A DNA stretch of 64,000 nucleotides from Lachnospiraceae bacterium (lineage in GTDB: Bacteria; Bacillota; Clostridia; Lachnospirales; Lachnospiraceae), in assembly GCA_017399685.1 (NCBI GenBank), contig JAFQBM010000028.1:124001-188000 (forward strand), in the 5' to 3' direction. The notes beneath the pieces were generated by a model. It ran no database searches. It saw only the letters and a program-made list of their open reading frames with translations, and was not told where the DNA came from. Shown one piece after another: positions 1 through 8,667 of the stretch. How positions within the stretch are numbered: the stretch's first letter is position 1; each line of letters begins with the position of its first letter. The translations under genes and the position numbers were made by a program.

Positions 1-831
1 ACCAATTACTAAAGACCATCCATCTGCTAAAATAAATAAAAGAATTTTAAACGGCATTGAAATGGTAGTAGGTGGCAGCATCATCATACCCATGGACATC
101 AAAGTCGCGGCAACAACCATATCAATAACAATAAATGGTATGTAAATCAAAAATCCCATAATAAATGCCGCTCTTAATTCACTCACAATAAATGCAGGAA
201 TTAAAACGGTGGTTGGGATATCATCATAAGTTTCAACAGTCCCTATTTCTGCAATATCAAGAAAAAGTTTGATATCTTTTTCCCTTGTTTGTTCAAACAT
301 AAATTCTCTAATTGGTTCAATACCGTTTTCTAACGCCTCTTCTTGAGTTATAGTGCCTTCAGACAAAGGTTTGACGGCATTTTCATTTATCTGAACTAGT
401 GTCGGAGACATGATAAACATAGTTAAAAACAATGCTAAACCAATTAAAACCTGGTTTGGCGGTGACGACTGGGTACCCAATGCAGTTCGCACAAAATGTA
501 GCACTATGATGATTCTTGTGAAAGAAGTCATCATAATCAAAATGGATGGTGCCAAAGACAACACCGTCAACACAAGGAGCATTTGTATGGTACCAGACAT
601 ACTTCCTGAATCAGAACTGGTATCAAGCTGCAAATTTAATCCAAAATACTCATCCTCCATATTGGATTCTTCCCTTGATTCATCAGATTCTGTGGTTCCC
701 ACCTGAGTTGCATATGCTTCATTTACTCCATAGAAAAAAGCAGAAAAAGCCAGAATAAATACAAAAACATACTTCATAAAAAATTTAATATATTTCTTTT
801 TCTGTTTTTTGCAATTTACTGACTTTTTCAT
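1..831 (-). CDS. fliP: Flagellar biosynthetic protein FliP (3' end cut by window)
   Basis: FliP is a core membrane subunit of the flagellar type III export gate, assembling with FliQ and FliR in the basal body. I translated this frame from an ATG at 831 preceded by GAGGATTAGT; 277 codons are visible and the frame is open at position 1. A basic N-terminus and hydrophobic stretch ending near NEAYA look like the cleavable signal peptide usual for FliP. The family hallmark FTRIIIVLHFVRTALG follows, and the visible C-terminus reads LPFKILLFILADGWSLVIG, so only a few residues are missing. It follows fliO by 9 bases in the fla/che operon. Family identity is very secure. Confidence 0.95.
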   Translation of the reverse strand, partial: MKKSVNCKKQKKKYIKFFMKYVFVFILAFSAFFYGVNEAYATQVGTTESDESREESNMEDEYFGLNLQLDTSSDSGSMSGTIQMLLVLTVLSLAPSILIMMTSFTRIIIVLHFVRTALGTQSSPPNQVLIGLALFLTMFIMSPTLVQINENAVKPLSEGTITQEEALENGIEPIREFMFEQTREKDIKLFLDIAEIGTVETYDDIPTTVLIPAFIVSELRAAFIMGFLIYIPFIVIDMVVAATLMSMGMMMLPPTTISMPFKILLFILADGWSLVIG

Positions 832-840
832 ACTAATCCT

Positions 841-1215
841 CTATTTTCCTTTTTTATCACTGTTCTTCTTTAGATTTGATAAAATATCTTTAAAATTACC
901 AATTTCTAATGTTGGTGGTTCCGTAAAATTTAAATCTTCTTTATCAATCTCTGTAAGATAATGTATCTCATCTTTACCAACTCCAATCAGATAAAAGGAA
1001 TCACCAATCTTTACAATTTGTAAATATTTATTATTCGAAATACGGGTAGTCTCAATAATTTTAATATTGCTTTTTGCATGTACATTTGCCTGAAACCCTC
1101 CCGCTAATCTGGCTGCAAAATAAGCCAAAAACAATATGACAACAAAGACAATACAAAGAACAACAAACTCCACAACATTATTCAATGTGCTTGTAGCAAC
1201 ACACACTGTCTTCAT
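841..1215 (-). CDS. fliO: Flagellar biosynthesis protein FliO
   Basis: A 124-residue protein with one membrane segment at about residues 13-36 and a basic cytoplasmic part containing SFYLIGVGKDEIHYL, the small beta domain typical of FliO (FliZ/FliO family). FliO helps assemble the FliP ring of the flagellar export gate. It lies between cheY (one base upstream) and fliP (9 bases downstream), the standard place for fliO. FliO sequences are weakly conserved, so the call rests on size, topology and synteny together. No truncation is seen. Confidence 0.88.
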   Translation of the reverse strand: MKTVCVATSTLNNVVEFVVLCIVFVVILFLAYFAARLAGGFQANVHAKSNIKIIETTRISNNKYLQIVKIGDSFYLIGVGKDEIHYLTEIDKEDLNFTEPPTLEIGNFKDILSNLKKNSDKKGK

Positions 1216-1216
1216 T

Positions 1217-1579
1217 TTATCTTACCGCTTTTTTAACAGCTTCTAAAACTCTATCCGGTTGGAATGGTTTTACAATGAAGTCCTTTGCTCCTGACTGAAT
1301 GGATTCAATAACCATAGCTTGTTGCCCCATTGCAGAACACATAACTACAACTGCATTTGCATCAATAGATTTGATTTTTTTCAAGGCTTCGATACCATCC
1401 ATCTCAGGCATGGTAATATCCATTAATACAAGATCTGGATTAAATTCAGAATACTTTTCAACCGCTTTCAAGCCATTTTCTGCTTCAGCAACAACGTTAT
1501 ATCCATTTTTTGTCAAGATATCCTTAATCATCATTCTCATAAAAGCTGCATCGTCACAAATTAAAATATTTTTTGCCAT
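1217..1579 (-). CDS. cheY: Chemotaxis response regulator CheY
   Basis: A single receiver domain of 120 residues with no output domain. The acidic pair at residues 9-10, the phosphoacceptor Asp54 in LMDITMPEMDG, the Ser of MCSAMG and the Lys of IVKPF are all present. Phospho-CheY binds FliM and changes the direction of flagellar rotation. The gene sits inside the fla/che operon, 18 bases after fliY, with RBS AGGAGTATATT before ATG. Its position next to fliM and fliY, rather than near a cheA cluster, is usual in Firmicutes and supports a motor-switch role over a generic regulator. Confidence 0.95.
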   Translation of the reverse strand: MAKNILICDDAAFMRMMIKDILTKNGYNVVAEAENGLKAVEKYSEFNPDLVLMDITMPEMDGIEALKKIKSIDANAVVVMCSAMGQQAMVIESIQSGAKDFIVKPFQPDRVLEAVKKAVR

Positions 1580-1597
1580 AATATACTCCTCATTTCT

Positions 1598-2815
1598 TTA
1601 TTTTAAAATATCAGTTACTCTTACACCAAAACTTTCTTCAATAACAACTACTTCACCTTTTGCAACCAATTTTCCATTTACTAAAATATCGATAGGTTCT
1701 CCAGTAATCTTATCCAATTCAATAATAGTACCTGGACCAATTTCTAATATTTCCTTAATAGATTTCTTTGTCTTCCCAAGCTCAACCGTTACTTCAAGTG
1801 GAACATCTTTGATTAAATCAATATTTTCCTGAAGCGCAGTTCCTCCTACCATTGGACTAAAAGCTTGAAATTGTACCGGCTGCACGTTCATATCCTGAAC
1901 CGGTGGCATCGCATATCCATATCCTTGAGGTGGCATCCCTATATATGGCTGACCATACATCGGCATTCCCATACCCTGAGGTGGCATCTGCATCGCAGGT
2001 TGACCTTGCATAGCCATAGGGTCCGGCTGAGGTTGGGAAGGCTGTGACTGCATACTTGGAGCTGCAGGTGCTGCCGCAGGTTGTGGTGCAGCTGCTCCTT
2101 GTGATGCAGGTTCTTCCGAAATTCCCTGAGCCTGAAGGAAGGATTGATAAAGATCTTTCGCTGTATCTACTGGGTACAGCTGCATAATCTCACTATCCAC
2201 CAAATCGTCAATTTCCATGCGAAAAGCTACCTTAACGAAGCTACCAGTCGATAAGTCTGATATTGATTTTTCCTCAATAGAACCATTTAAATCTACTAAA
2301 TTCGCCATCGGAGGATTAATATCAATCTTCTTACCAAGCATAGATGACAACGAAGTCGCTGATGAACCCATCATCTGATTCATTGCCTCACCAATCGCGC
2401 TTATATGTAAAACTGACAATTCGTCAATGGTACCTTTACCATCTCCACCCATCATAAGGTCTGTAATGACTTTTACGTCTTCTTCTCTTAAGATGAGGTT
2501 ATTATTTCCTTCTACTCCCTCTTTATATGAAATCTGAACAAACACACAAGGTCTGTCATAAGCAGAAGCGACATCGTCCCATGTACAATAAGACACTACA
2601 GGGGTTGTAATCAATACCCTCTTATTAACCAGTGAGGATAATGCTGTAGCAGCAGAACCCATGGAAATATTTGAAATTTCACCAATAGCATCTTTTTCCT
2701 CTAAAGTCAAAACATCATTAATTTCGCTTTCAGACGTTGTAGTGGCATCATCATCTGAGTCTCCCATACCACCAAGCAAAGCATTTATTTCTTCTTGTGA
2801 CAACATTCCGTCCAT
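1598..2815 (-). CDS. fliY: Flagellar motor switch phosphatase FliY (CheC-like + FliN)
   Basis: I place the start at the ATG at 2815 (405 aa), preceded by AGGAG and seven bases, not at the longer frame start at 2836 that would overlap fliM. After an N-terminal peptide (LSQEEINALL) resembling that of FliM comes a CheC-like domain with two E-x2-N motifs, in GEISN and GEAMN, the catalytic pattern of CheY-P phosphatases. A Pro/Gln/Met-rich linker of about 85 residues follows, then a C-terminal SpoA/FliN domain that forms the C-ring. It therefore probably serves both as switch structure and as a CheY-P phosphatase; cheY is the next gene. The linker is unusually rich in MPPQG-like repeats. Confidence 0.94.
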   Translation of the reverse strand: MDGMLSQEEINALLGGMGDSDDDATTTSESEINDVLTLEEKDAIGEISNISMGSAATALSSLVNKRVLITTPVVSYCTWDDVASAYDRPCVFVQISYKEGVEGNNNLILREEDVKVITDLMMGGDGKGTIDELSVLHISAIGEAMNQMMGSSATSLSSMLGKKIDINPPMANLVDLNGSIEEKSISDLSTGSFVKVAFRMEIDDLVDSEIMQLYPVDTAKDLYQSFLQAQGISEEPASQGAAAPQPAAAPAAPSMQSQPSQPQPDPMAMQGQPAMQMPPQGMGMPMYGQPYIGMPPQGYGYAMPPVQDMNVQPVQFQAFSPMVGGTALQENIDLIKDVPLEVTVELGKTKKSIKEILEIGPGTIIELDKITGEPIDILVNGKLVAKGEVVVIEESFGVRVTDILK

Positions 2816-2816
2816 T

Positions 2817-3797
2817 CTATTTCTCCTCTCTGACAACTGATGTTACTTTTACAGCATAATTCTTCTCAGTAGCTCCTGGCAATGCCGTAAATTTATATAT
2901 ATTTCCAACATAGATGGACAACTCATCATCTGTCTTTTTATCTAATCTAATTATATCACCTTTTTGCAAACTAGCAAAGTCATTTACCGATATTGTGCTA
3001 TTACCAAGTATTGCCTTAATCGGCACCTCTGCTTTCTCAATCAATGAACTAATAACCTCATCATAAGAAGCGTCATCTTTCATCTGCATATTAGAAAACC
3101 AGTATTTTGTATTTAACTTATCCATAACTGCTTCCAAAGTAATGAAAGGTAAACACACATTCATAAATCCTTCCACAGTACCAATTCGTATGCTCATGGT
3201 AATAATGGCTGTCATTTCACTTGGTGAAATAACCTGCGCAAACTGAGAATTCGTTTCTAACCGTTCCAAACGTGGTTCTATAGAAACTACATTCTGCCAT
3301 GGTTCTCGTAACAAATTCACGCAGATAACCATAACTCTTTCTAATATACTAAGCTCTATCTCAGAATAATCCCTATTTTTTTCCAGTGGTTCACCATATC
3401 CACCAAGCATTCTGTCTACAATGGCAAATCCTAAATTAGAAGCCATTTCTATTACAATATTCCCCTTCAAAGGAGCAAAATTAACAATACCTAAAAGTAC
3501 CGGGTTAGATAATGCATTAGAAAATTCAGAATAAGTAATGGCTTCTGAATTCATAACTTCTATACTAACACTTTTTCGCAGATAGGCAGGTAAATCAGTA
3601 GATAATAATCTGCCAAAATGCTCAAAAATAATTTCTAAAGTTCTCAAATGTTCTTTCGAAAATTTAGAAGGTCGCGCAAAATCATAATTTTTAACCGGTT
3701 TTTCATTGGAATCATTAATTTCGTTCACATCAAGTTCACCGGCACTCAATTGCTTCAGCAGGTTATCTATCTCACTTTGGGATAATACTTCTCCCAT
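2817..3797 (-). CDS. fliM: Flagellar motor switch protein FliM
   Basis: FliM forms the middle of the C-ring and receives CheY-P. The 326 residues match the usual family length. The N-terminal LSQSEIDNLL is the CheY-binding peptide; a CheC-like middle domain lacking phosphatase motifs and a C-terminal SpoA domain (KGDIIRLDKKTDDELSIYV) follow. RBS GGAGGTGA precedes the ATG. The stop codon lies just before the fliY start, so the two are probably translationally coupled. Confidence 0.95.
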   Translation of the reverse strand: MGEVLSQSEIDNLLKQLSAGELDVNEINDSNEKPVKNYDFARPSKFSKEHLRTLEIIFEHFGRLLSTDLPAYLRKSVSIEVMNSEAITYSEFSNALSNPVLLGIVNFAPLKGNIVIEMASNLGFAIVDRMLGGYGEPLEKNRDYSEIELSILERVMVICVNLLREPWQNVVSIEPRLERLETNSQFAQVISPSEMTAIITMSIRIGTVEGFMNVCLPFITLEAVMDKLNTKYWFSNMQMKDDASYDEVISSLIEKAEVPIKAILGNSTISVNDFASLQKGDIIRLDKKTDDELSIYVGNIYKFTALPGATEKNYAVKVTSVVREEK

Positions 3798-3849
3798 CCT
3801 ATCTCACCTCCATAGTTCTTAATATCATATCAATCAATCTCAAACAATA

Positions 3850-4362
3850 CTATTGAATAATAAAATCTCTAAAAGACACTTCATAAACACAAGTAGTATC
3901 AAATTTATCATTCAAAGAATCCCTAATCTTTGTTTGGATTTCATCATCATACTCATGGGAACCGATTTGTTCAAACGTATATGCCGAAATTACCGTTCGG
4001 ACTTCATCATAAATAACACTATCTAAACCTGTTTCCATTTTACTGCTAAATGTTGAATAATCACTGGAAGTCTTATTCAGAGTTAAAGTAGCAGATACCT
4101 GGGCATAATGAACAGTATTATCACTATCAACAATAGAAATATTAACCTTATCTGCTAACGAATAATACTCTAAATTCTTCAACTCTACTTTATCTTTCAC
4201 TCCACTGGAATCCAATTCAAGCTTTAAAACAGAACAAATTTCAGTAACCAGTTTATCTGTCTTTTTCGCCTGTGGCACAAAGGTAAATACCAACAATGCA
4301 CTAAGTACTAAATTAGCAACACTAAGTGCTAATATTATAATGGAAACTACATTTTTTTTCAT
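3850..4362 (-). CDS. fliL: Flagellar basal body-associated protein FliL
   Basis: A 170-residue protein with a single N-terminal membrane anchor (about residues 6-30) and an extracytoplasmic domain ending in CVYEVSFRDFIIQ, the C-terminal beta strand typical of FliL. FliL surrounds the stator and supports motor torque. The gene is four bases after motB and upstream of fliM, the conserved motAB-fliL-fliM order. RBS AAGGAG precedes the ATG. Sequence conservation in FliL is low, so synteny carries part of the call. Confidence 0.88.
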   Translation of the reverse strand: MKKNVVSIIILALSVANLVLSALLVFTFVPQAKKTDKLVTEICSVLKLELDSSGVKDKVELKNLEYYSLADKVNISIVDSDNTVHYAQVSATLTLNKTSSDYSTFSSKMETGLDSVIYDEVRTVISAYTFEQIGSHEYDDEIQTKIRDSLNDKFDTTCVYEVSFRDFIIQ

Positions 4363-4365
4363 GAT

Positions 4366-5205
4366 TTATTCTCCTTCTTTGTTTAGTTCACTACTTATTT
4401 CATTGTATACTTTAAATACAACTCTTCTGTTAAGAGCTCTACCCTCTGCAGTCTCATTGGAGGCAACCGGTCTGCTTTCTCCATATCCACAATATTTCAC
4501 ATTGGAATCAAAGAAATTAAAATTAGTAAGCAAATATTCATATACAGATATGGATCTCGCTGAAGATAAATATCTGTTATTCTTATATTGAGAAGTATGA
4601 ATCGGAACATTGTCTGTATGACCTTCAATCTCAATCAACTGGCCATTATACCGCTCCAAAATGACGCCCAGTGAACTTACTAATTCAGTAGCATCCTCTT
4701 TTATTTCAGCAGAACCTGAATCAAATAATAATGCACCACTTAAATTAATGATTACATACTGAGAATTATAATCTAATTCAATCATAGAGGAAATATCATT
4801 CATTTCCGATAATTCAGAAATTTCCGCATATATTTGTGCAGACTGTTCCAAGCCTTCTTCTTCAAAATGTGACATATAATCCTTTTCTGTTAATACATCA
4901 GAATCCTCACCATCTGTGGAAGGCTCCTTATCATTTTCTTCATAATATGTATAAAAATCTGCTATCTGGTTCATACCGGTAGTAATTAAAATACCGTCTG
5001 CACCTGATTGAGAATTTTCCCAAATAACCGGGTCCAAATACTGTGATTGAAAAGAGGCCGCAATTTTTTGGAGTTTTTCAGCATCCATAGTGGAACTTGC
5101 AAATAACAATACAAAGAAACAGAGTAGTAAATTCATCAAATCACTAAATGTGCTCATCCAAGCCGGTGAACCTTCATCTGGAATTTCTTCTCTTCTCTTA
5201 GCCAA
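4366..5205 (-). CDS. motB: Flagellar stator protein MotB (TTG start)
   Basis: MotB anchors the stator to peptidoglycan and carries the essential ion-binding Asp. Here the Asp lies in FSDLMNLLLCFFVLLF, within the only membrane helix, about residue 22 from the start chosen. The C-terminal OmpA-like domain has IEIEGHTDNVPI and NRYLSSARS. An ATG-initiated frame opens at 5226, but AAGGAGG lies 8 bases before an in-frame TTG at 5205 whose TTGGCTAA overlaps the motA stop by eight bases. I prefer that start (279 aa): the upstream ATG would put the RBS inside the coding region. The acidic insert after the TM helix is long. Confidence 0.92.
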   Translation of the reverse strand: MAKRREEIPDEGSPAWMSTFSDLMNLLLCFFVLLFASSTMDAEKLQKIAASFQSQYLDPVIWENSQSGADGILITTGMNQIADFYTYYEENDKEPSTDGEDSDVLTEKDYMSHFEEEGLEQSAQIYAEISELSEMNDISSMIELDYNSQYVIINLSGALLFDSGSAEIKEDATELVSSLGVILERYNGQLIEIEGHTDNVPIHTSQYKNNRYLSSARSISVYEYLLTNFNFFDSNVKYCGYGESRPVASNETAEGRALNRRVVFKVYNEISSELNKEGE

Positions 5206-6004
5206 CTTCGTCTCCTCCTTCGTCATTCACACCTTTTCGTGCTTTTGGTGATAAGAATGACTTTAATTTTTCTTCTATTACTCTTGGATTCTCTCCAGCC
5301 TGAATAGACAACAGACCTTCAATCATAACTTCTTTCATGGTAATTTCCGCATCATTGTAAGCAGCTAACTTATTTGCTATCGGTGTCGACAACCAGTTTG
5401 CAAGTAAGGAACCATACAATGTAGTAATTAACGCAACCGCCATATTAGGACCGATACTGTCCGGGTCATTCAAATCTTTTAACATATTTATCAGACCAAC
5501 CAAAGTACCAATCATACCCCAGGCAGGACCCATAGCTGCCATATTTTTCCAAAACCCAATTACATTTTTATGTCTGGTATCTACATTGATCAGTTCCGTA
5601 TCCAAAATATTTCGAACCAGTTCAGGATCTGTACCATCTACAATTAACAAAATTCCCTTTTTCATAAATTCATCTTCTAAGTTATTAGCAGACTCTTCCA
5701 AAGCAAGCAATCCTTCCTTTCGAGCCACGTTAGACAAATCTATAATCTGCCGAATAATGGCAGCTTCATCATTCTTAGGAACACTAAACACCCTTTTTGC
5801 ACCTTTAATATTATTCACAAAACCGCCTAAACTATTGGAAGTAATCATAGCTGAAAGTGTACCACCAAATGTAATGATAGCAGATGGTATATCAACGAAG
5901 TTTCCCAATGTTCCAAAATTAACATTAAAACTACTATCTACAATACAACCAAATATAAATAAACCAAATCCTAATACCAAACCTATGATTGACGCTAAAT
6001 CCAC
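5198..6004 (-). CDS. motA: Flagellar stator protein MotA
   Basis: MotA surrounds MotB and forms the ion channel of the stator. The 268-residue protein has the expected four membrane segments, a cytoplasmic loop, and the MotA/TolQ/ExbB segment MGPAWGMIGTLVGLINML with its conserved Pro and Gly residues. Translation begins at a GTG, preceded by GAGGTG. The 3' end holds the ribosome binding site for motB and overlaps its TTG start. Whether protons or sodium are used cannot be read from the sequence with confidence. Confidence 0.95.
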   Translation of the reverse strand: MDLASIIGLVLGFGLFIFGCIVDSSFNVNFGTLGNFVDIPSAIITFGGTLSAMITSNSLGGFVNNIKGAKRVFSVPKNDEAAIIRQIIDLSNVARKEGLLALEESANNLEDEFMKKGILLIVDGTDPELVRNILDTELINVDTRHKNVIGFWKNMAAMGPAWGMIGTLVGLINMLKDLNDPDSIGPNMAVALITTLYGSLLANWLSTPIANKLAAYNDAEITMKEVMIEGLLSIQAGENPRVIEEKLKSFLSPKARKGVNDEGGDEVG

Positions 6005-6006
6005 TT

Positions 6007-6213
6007 TTACACCTCATCTCCAGTAAATAATTTATTAAAAACATCTCTTTTATATGATTTTACTAAATTAGCTACTTCTTGTCTAGTTTCTTTTACAATT
6101 ATTTTTTTTCCGGTAGTTAATGTTACTATCGTATCCGGAGTTTCTTCTACAACTTCTATTAAATCAGCGTTTACTGTTATTTTCATTTCATTCAGTTTTG
6201 TTAATTCTATCAT
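6007..6213 (-). CDS. flbD: FlbD family protein
   Basis: A 68-residue protein beginning MIELTKLN with a central DTIVTLTTGKKIIVKE stretch, matching the small FlbD family found between flgE and motA in many Firmicutes and spirochaete flagellar operons. Its biochemical function is not established; the family is distinct from the Caulobacter regulator of the same name. RBS GGAG precedes the ATG at 6213. The stop is only three bases from the motA start, so the two are likely co-translated. Confidence 0.88.
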   Translation of the reverse strand: MIELTKLNEMKITVNADLIEVVEETPDTIVTLTTGKKIIVKETRQEVANLVKSYKRDVFNKLFTGDEV

Positions 6214-6272
6214 ACTTTACTCCATTTGACTACACAATTTTCGTCAATATTATCAAAAAAATTATTTCTTAA

Positions 6273-6302
6273 ATATAGGAGTGGGCATTCCCACTCCTAT
6301 AT
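6273..6302 (-). other. Perfect 13-bp hairpin between flgE and flbD
   Basis: A perfect inverted repeat (arms 6273-6285 and 6290-6302) around a four-base loop, beginning seven bases past the flgE stop. On the transcribed strand it is not directly followed by a U-run; TTTTTTT comes only after about 11 more bases. It may be an inefficient terminator, a processing site or a 3'-end stabiliser that raises flgE mRNA above its downstream neighbours. The hairpin is certain; the role is inferred. Confidence 0.65.
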
Positions 6303-6309
6303 TGATTTT

Positions 6310-7656
6310 TTATCTCTTAAGATTTACTAATTCTTCCAACATAGTGTCAGAAGTAGTAATGATTCTGGAATTCGCCTGGAATCCTCTTTGTGTCGTAATC
6401 ATTTCTGTAAATTCTTTTGAAAGGTCAACATTGGACATTTCAATCACACCTTGATTAATTTTTCCGCCTGATAAAGAAACATCTTCACCAATTCCGTCAA
6501 ATTCACCGGAGTTTCTACTTGCTACATATAAGTTGTTACCTGCTTTTTCCAAACCAGATGCATTTGAGAAACTTGCCACTGCAATCTGTCCAAGCAACTT
6601 AATTTCCCCATTATCATATGTACCATAAATCTTTCCATCGGTATTAATACTTGTACCAATCATGGTACCAACCATCTTACCTTTGCCCTGACCTTCAATG
6701 TCACCACCGTACATAGCAATATTAGTACTACCACTAGAAGAATACATAGTTGCATTTTCAAAATTAATTGCAATACCATCATCTGCAAAAACATCGCCTG
6801 AAGTTCCGGTTGGAGTTAATTCCAACTTTGCTTCTTTTCCTCCTGCAATGTCTACAAATTTACCAGTAGCAGCATCAAAACTTAACTTTATACTTCCTGT
6901 TCCCAGAGCTGCACCGCCAAAGGTAATATTATATTTATCCTTTATGGTCACATTGTTACTATCCACAACGTCTGTTACTGTAACATCATATTTGCTTGTA
7001 TCTGCAGTATCCTGAGTTATCTTCATTTTTACAGTATAAGAATAACCTTGTTTATCATAAATCGTCATAGTCATAACATGGCCATCAGCTGAAGTTAATT
7101 TTGTATCCAGTTTATCAATGTTACCAGTTACATATGCAGCTGTAGTAGCTTCCGGATCAGCGTACTTATTTGCATCTGATTCAATGGCTAAAGGCTTAAC
7201 AATATCTCGCTTAATGGTGCTTGGATCGTCTGGATCCGGCTCCCATCCCATAACATATTCACCATTATAAGTAACCAAATTACCTACACCATCTACGGTA
7301 AAACTACCAACTTTAGTAAAATAAGTACCACCAGCATTGCTAAGAATAAAGAACTGATTTCCTTCAATCATTAAGTCATATGTATTATTTGTACTTTGAG
7401 CAGAACCTGAAGCTGCAACATCTGTATAAATAGAGCTTACTGCAGTACCTAAACCAATCTGTTTTGCATTCGTACCACCCACATTACCTGAACTTGCAGA
7501 AGCACTTTGCGTTTTTTGATATAGAACGTCACTAAAAGATACGGTGGAAGATTTAAATCCTACTGTATTTACATTTGCAATGTTATTACCAATTACATCC
7601 ATTTTTGTCTGGTGAACTCTTAAGCCTGCTACACCAGAATATAATGATCTCATCAT
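6310..7656 (-). CDS. flgE: Flagellar hook protein FlgE
   Basis: FlgE polymerises into the hook joining the rod to the filament. The 448-residue protein opens with MMRSLYSGVAGLRVHQ and has GNNIANVNTVGFK, the flagellar rod/hook N-terminal motif, plus a C-terminal SNVDLSKEFTEMI and FQANSRII, the paired coiled-coil ends of hook/rod proteins. The middle region is the variable FlgE D2 domain. GGAGG precedes two tandem ATGs; either could start. It follows flgD and the small flagellar operon protein. Confidence 0.95.
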   Translation of the reverse strand: MMRSLYSGVAGLRVHQTKMDVIGNNIANVNTVGFKSSTVSFSDVLYQKTQSASASSGNVGGTNAKQIGLGTAVSSIYTDVAASGSAQSTNNTYDLMIEGNQFFILSNAGGTYFTKVGSFTVDGVGNLVTYNGEYVMGWEPDPDDPSTIKRDIVKPLAIESDANKYADPEATTAAYVTGNIDKLDTKLTSADGHVMTMTIYDKQGYSYTVKMKITQDTADTSKYDVTVTDVVDSNNVTIKDKYNITFGGAALGTGSIKLSFDAATGKFVDIAGGKEAKLELTPTGTSGDVFADDGIAINFENATMYSSSGSTNIAMYGGDIEGQGKGKMVGTMIGTSINTDGKIYGTYDNGEIKLLGQIAVASFSNASGLEKAGNNLYVASRNSGEFDGIGEDVSLSGGKINQGVIEMSNVDLSKEFTEMITTQRGFQANSRIITTSDTMLEELVNLKR

Positions 7657-7730
7657 AATAAACGACCTCCTTCAATTTGCCGTTACCTTTTTCTGTCAAT
7701 CAAAGGTATAAGCCTCCTTAACGGTCCAGC

Positions 7731-8123
7731 TTAAACAATTACGGCTCCATCAATATTAGTAAAAACCTGATTACTCGTTTCATTTTGTTCCATGGCAGTG
7801 ATTACAGTATTATTCTTCACATTTACAATAAATGCCAAATCATCCATCATTACCAGTGATTCATTAATTGCTTTTCCTCTTGCAGCCTCAATTCCACTAT
7901 TTAACCGATCCATTTGTTCCATAGTCAGATTAATGTTTCGGTTTGACAGTCGCTGCGTGGCATGTTTTGAAAATTTTACCTGTTCCGTTTCTTTCTCTTT
8001 TAATATTTCTAAGAAAGAACTGCTAACCTCTGCTTTACTATTTGTCGTGGTTACATTTTGTCTTTTGTATTGACCGGTAACCTGTTCAATTGTAGAGAAT
8101 TGACTTGGTAATATTTTCATCAT
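7731..8123 (-). CDS. Conserved flagellar operon protein (TIGR02530-like)
   Basis: About 130 residues when started at the first of two tandem ATGs at 8123/8120, which follow AGGAGGT; the frame is open to 8165 but has no RBS there. The protein has KFSKHATQRLSNRNINLT and a C-terminal SLVMMDDLAFIVNVKNNTVITA segment, characteristic of a small conserved protein found between flgD and flgE in Firmicutes. Its function is not known; the position suggests a hook-assembly role. Confident as a family member, not as to mechanism. Confidence 0.82.
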   Translation of the reverse strand: MMKILPSQFSTIEQVTGQYKRQNVTTTNSKAEVSSSFLEILKEKETEQVKFSKHATQRLSNRNINLTMEQMDRLNSGIEAARGKAINESLVMMDDLAFIVNVKNNTVITAMEQNETSNQVFTNIDGAVIV

Positions 8124-8193
8124 TATTACCTCCTTCACTACGATTCTACCATCAAAAATCACCAAACACTTATTTCATATGCATATCCTGCAC

Positions 8194-8652
8194 TTATGAT
8201 TGACTATTAGATGAGGAACCACTTTGTGCCAGCCAATCTAAATAATCCGTATCTACAACAGAATCCAAATCTTCATAGGAATAATACTCTCCACCAATGT
8301 TCAACATTGCATCTCCATTTTTAACAGTAACATAATCTACCAAGCCACTTTTTTGAGTGATATTTCCATTGGAATCTGCCACATTCATGATAACATACTT
8401 TCCAACCAATCCAAATGCAGATGAATTTGCATACGAATCTGATAGATTGTTCATTGCTTCCAACTGTGAAAATTGTGCCAATTGTGCCATATACTCTGTG
8501 TTTGAAGATGGATTTAATGGATCCTGATATTTCATTTGCGTAACAAGTAATTGTAAGAATGCATCCTTATCCAGATTACTTCCAGAACTCTTTGTCTGAC
8601 TTGCTACACTTTGTGTACTATTTACGTTTGTCGTATCAATTACTGATGCCAT
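8194..8652 (-). CDS. flgD: Flagellar hook cap protein FlgD
   Basis: FlgD caps the growing hook and is needed for FlgE assembly. The 152-residue protein contains DKDAFLQLLVTQMKYQDPL and TEYMAQLAQFSQLEAM, the diagnostic FlgD N-terminal motif. It is shorter than enterobacterial FlgD (about 220 aa) and keeps only a small C-terminal beta part, as is common in Clostridia. Ahead of the ATG is AAGGAGGTAAGG. It follows fliK by 15 bases in the operon. Confidence 0.94.
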   Translation of the reverse strand: MASVIDTTNVNSTQSVASQTKSSGSNLDKDAFLQLLVTQMKYQDPLNPSSNTEYMAQLAQFSQLEAMNNLSDSYANSSAFGLVGKYVIMNVADSNGNITQKSGLVDYVTVKNGDAMLNIGGEYYSYEDLDSVVDTDYLDWLAQSGSSSNSQS

Positions 8653-8667
8653 ATACCTTACCTCCTT

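Noticed and set aside
6273..6302. An insertion-sequence end or attachment site
   Set aside because: The repeat is a simple hairpin, there is no transposase gene, and no target-site duplication is visible.
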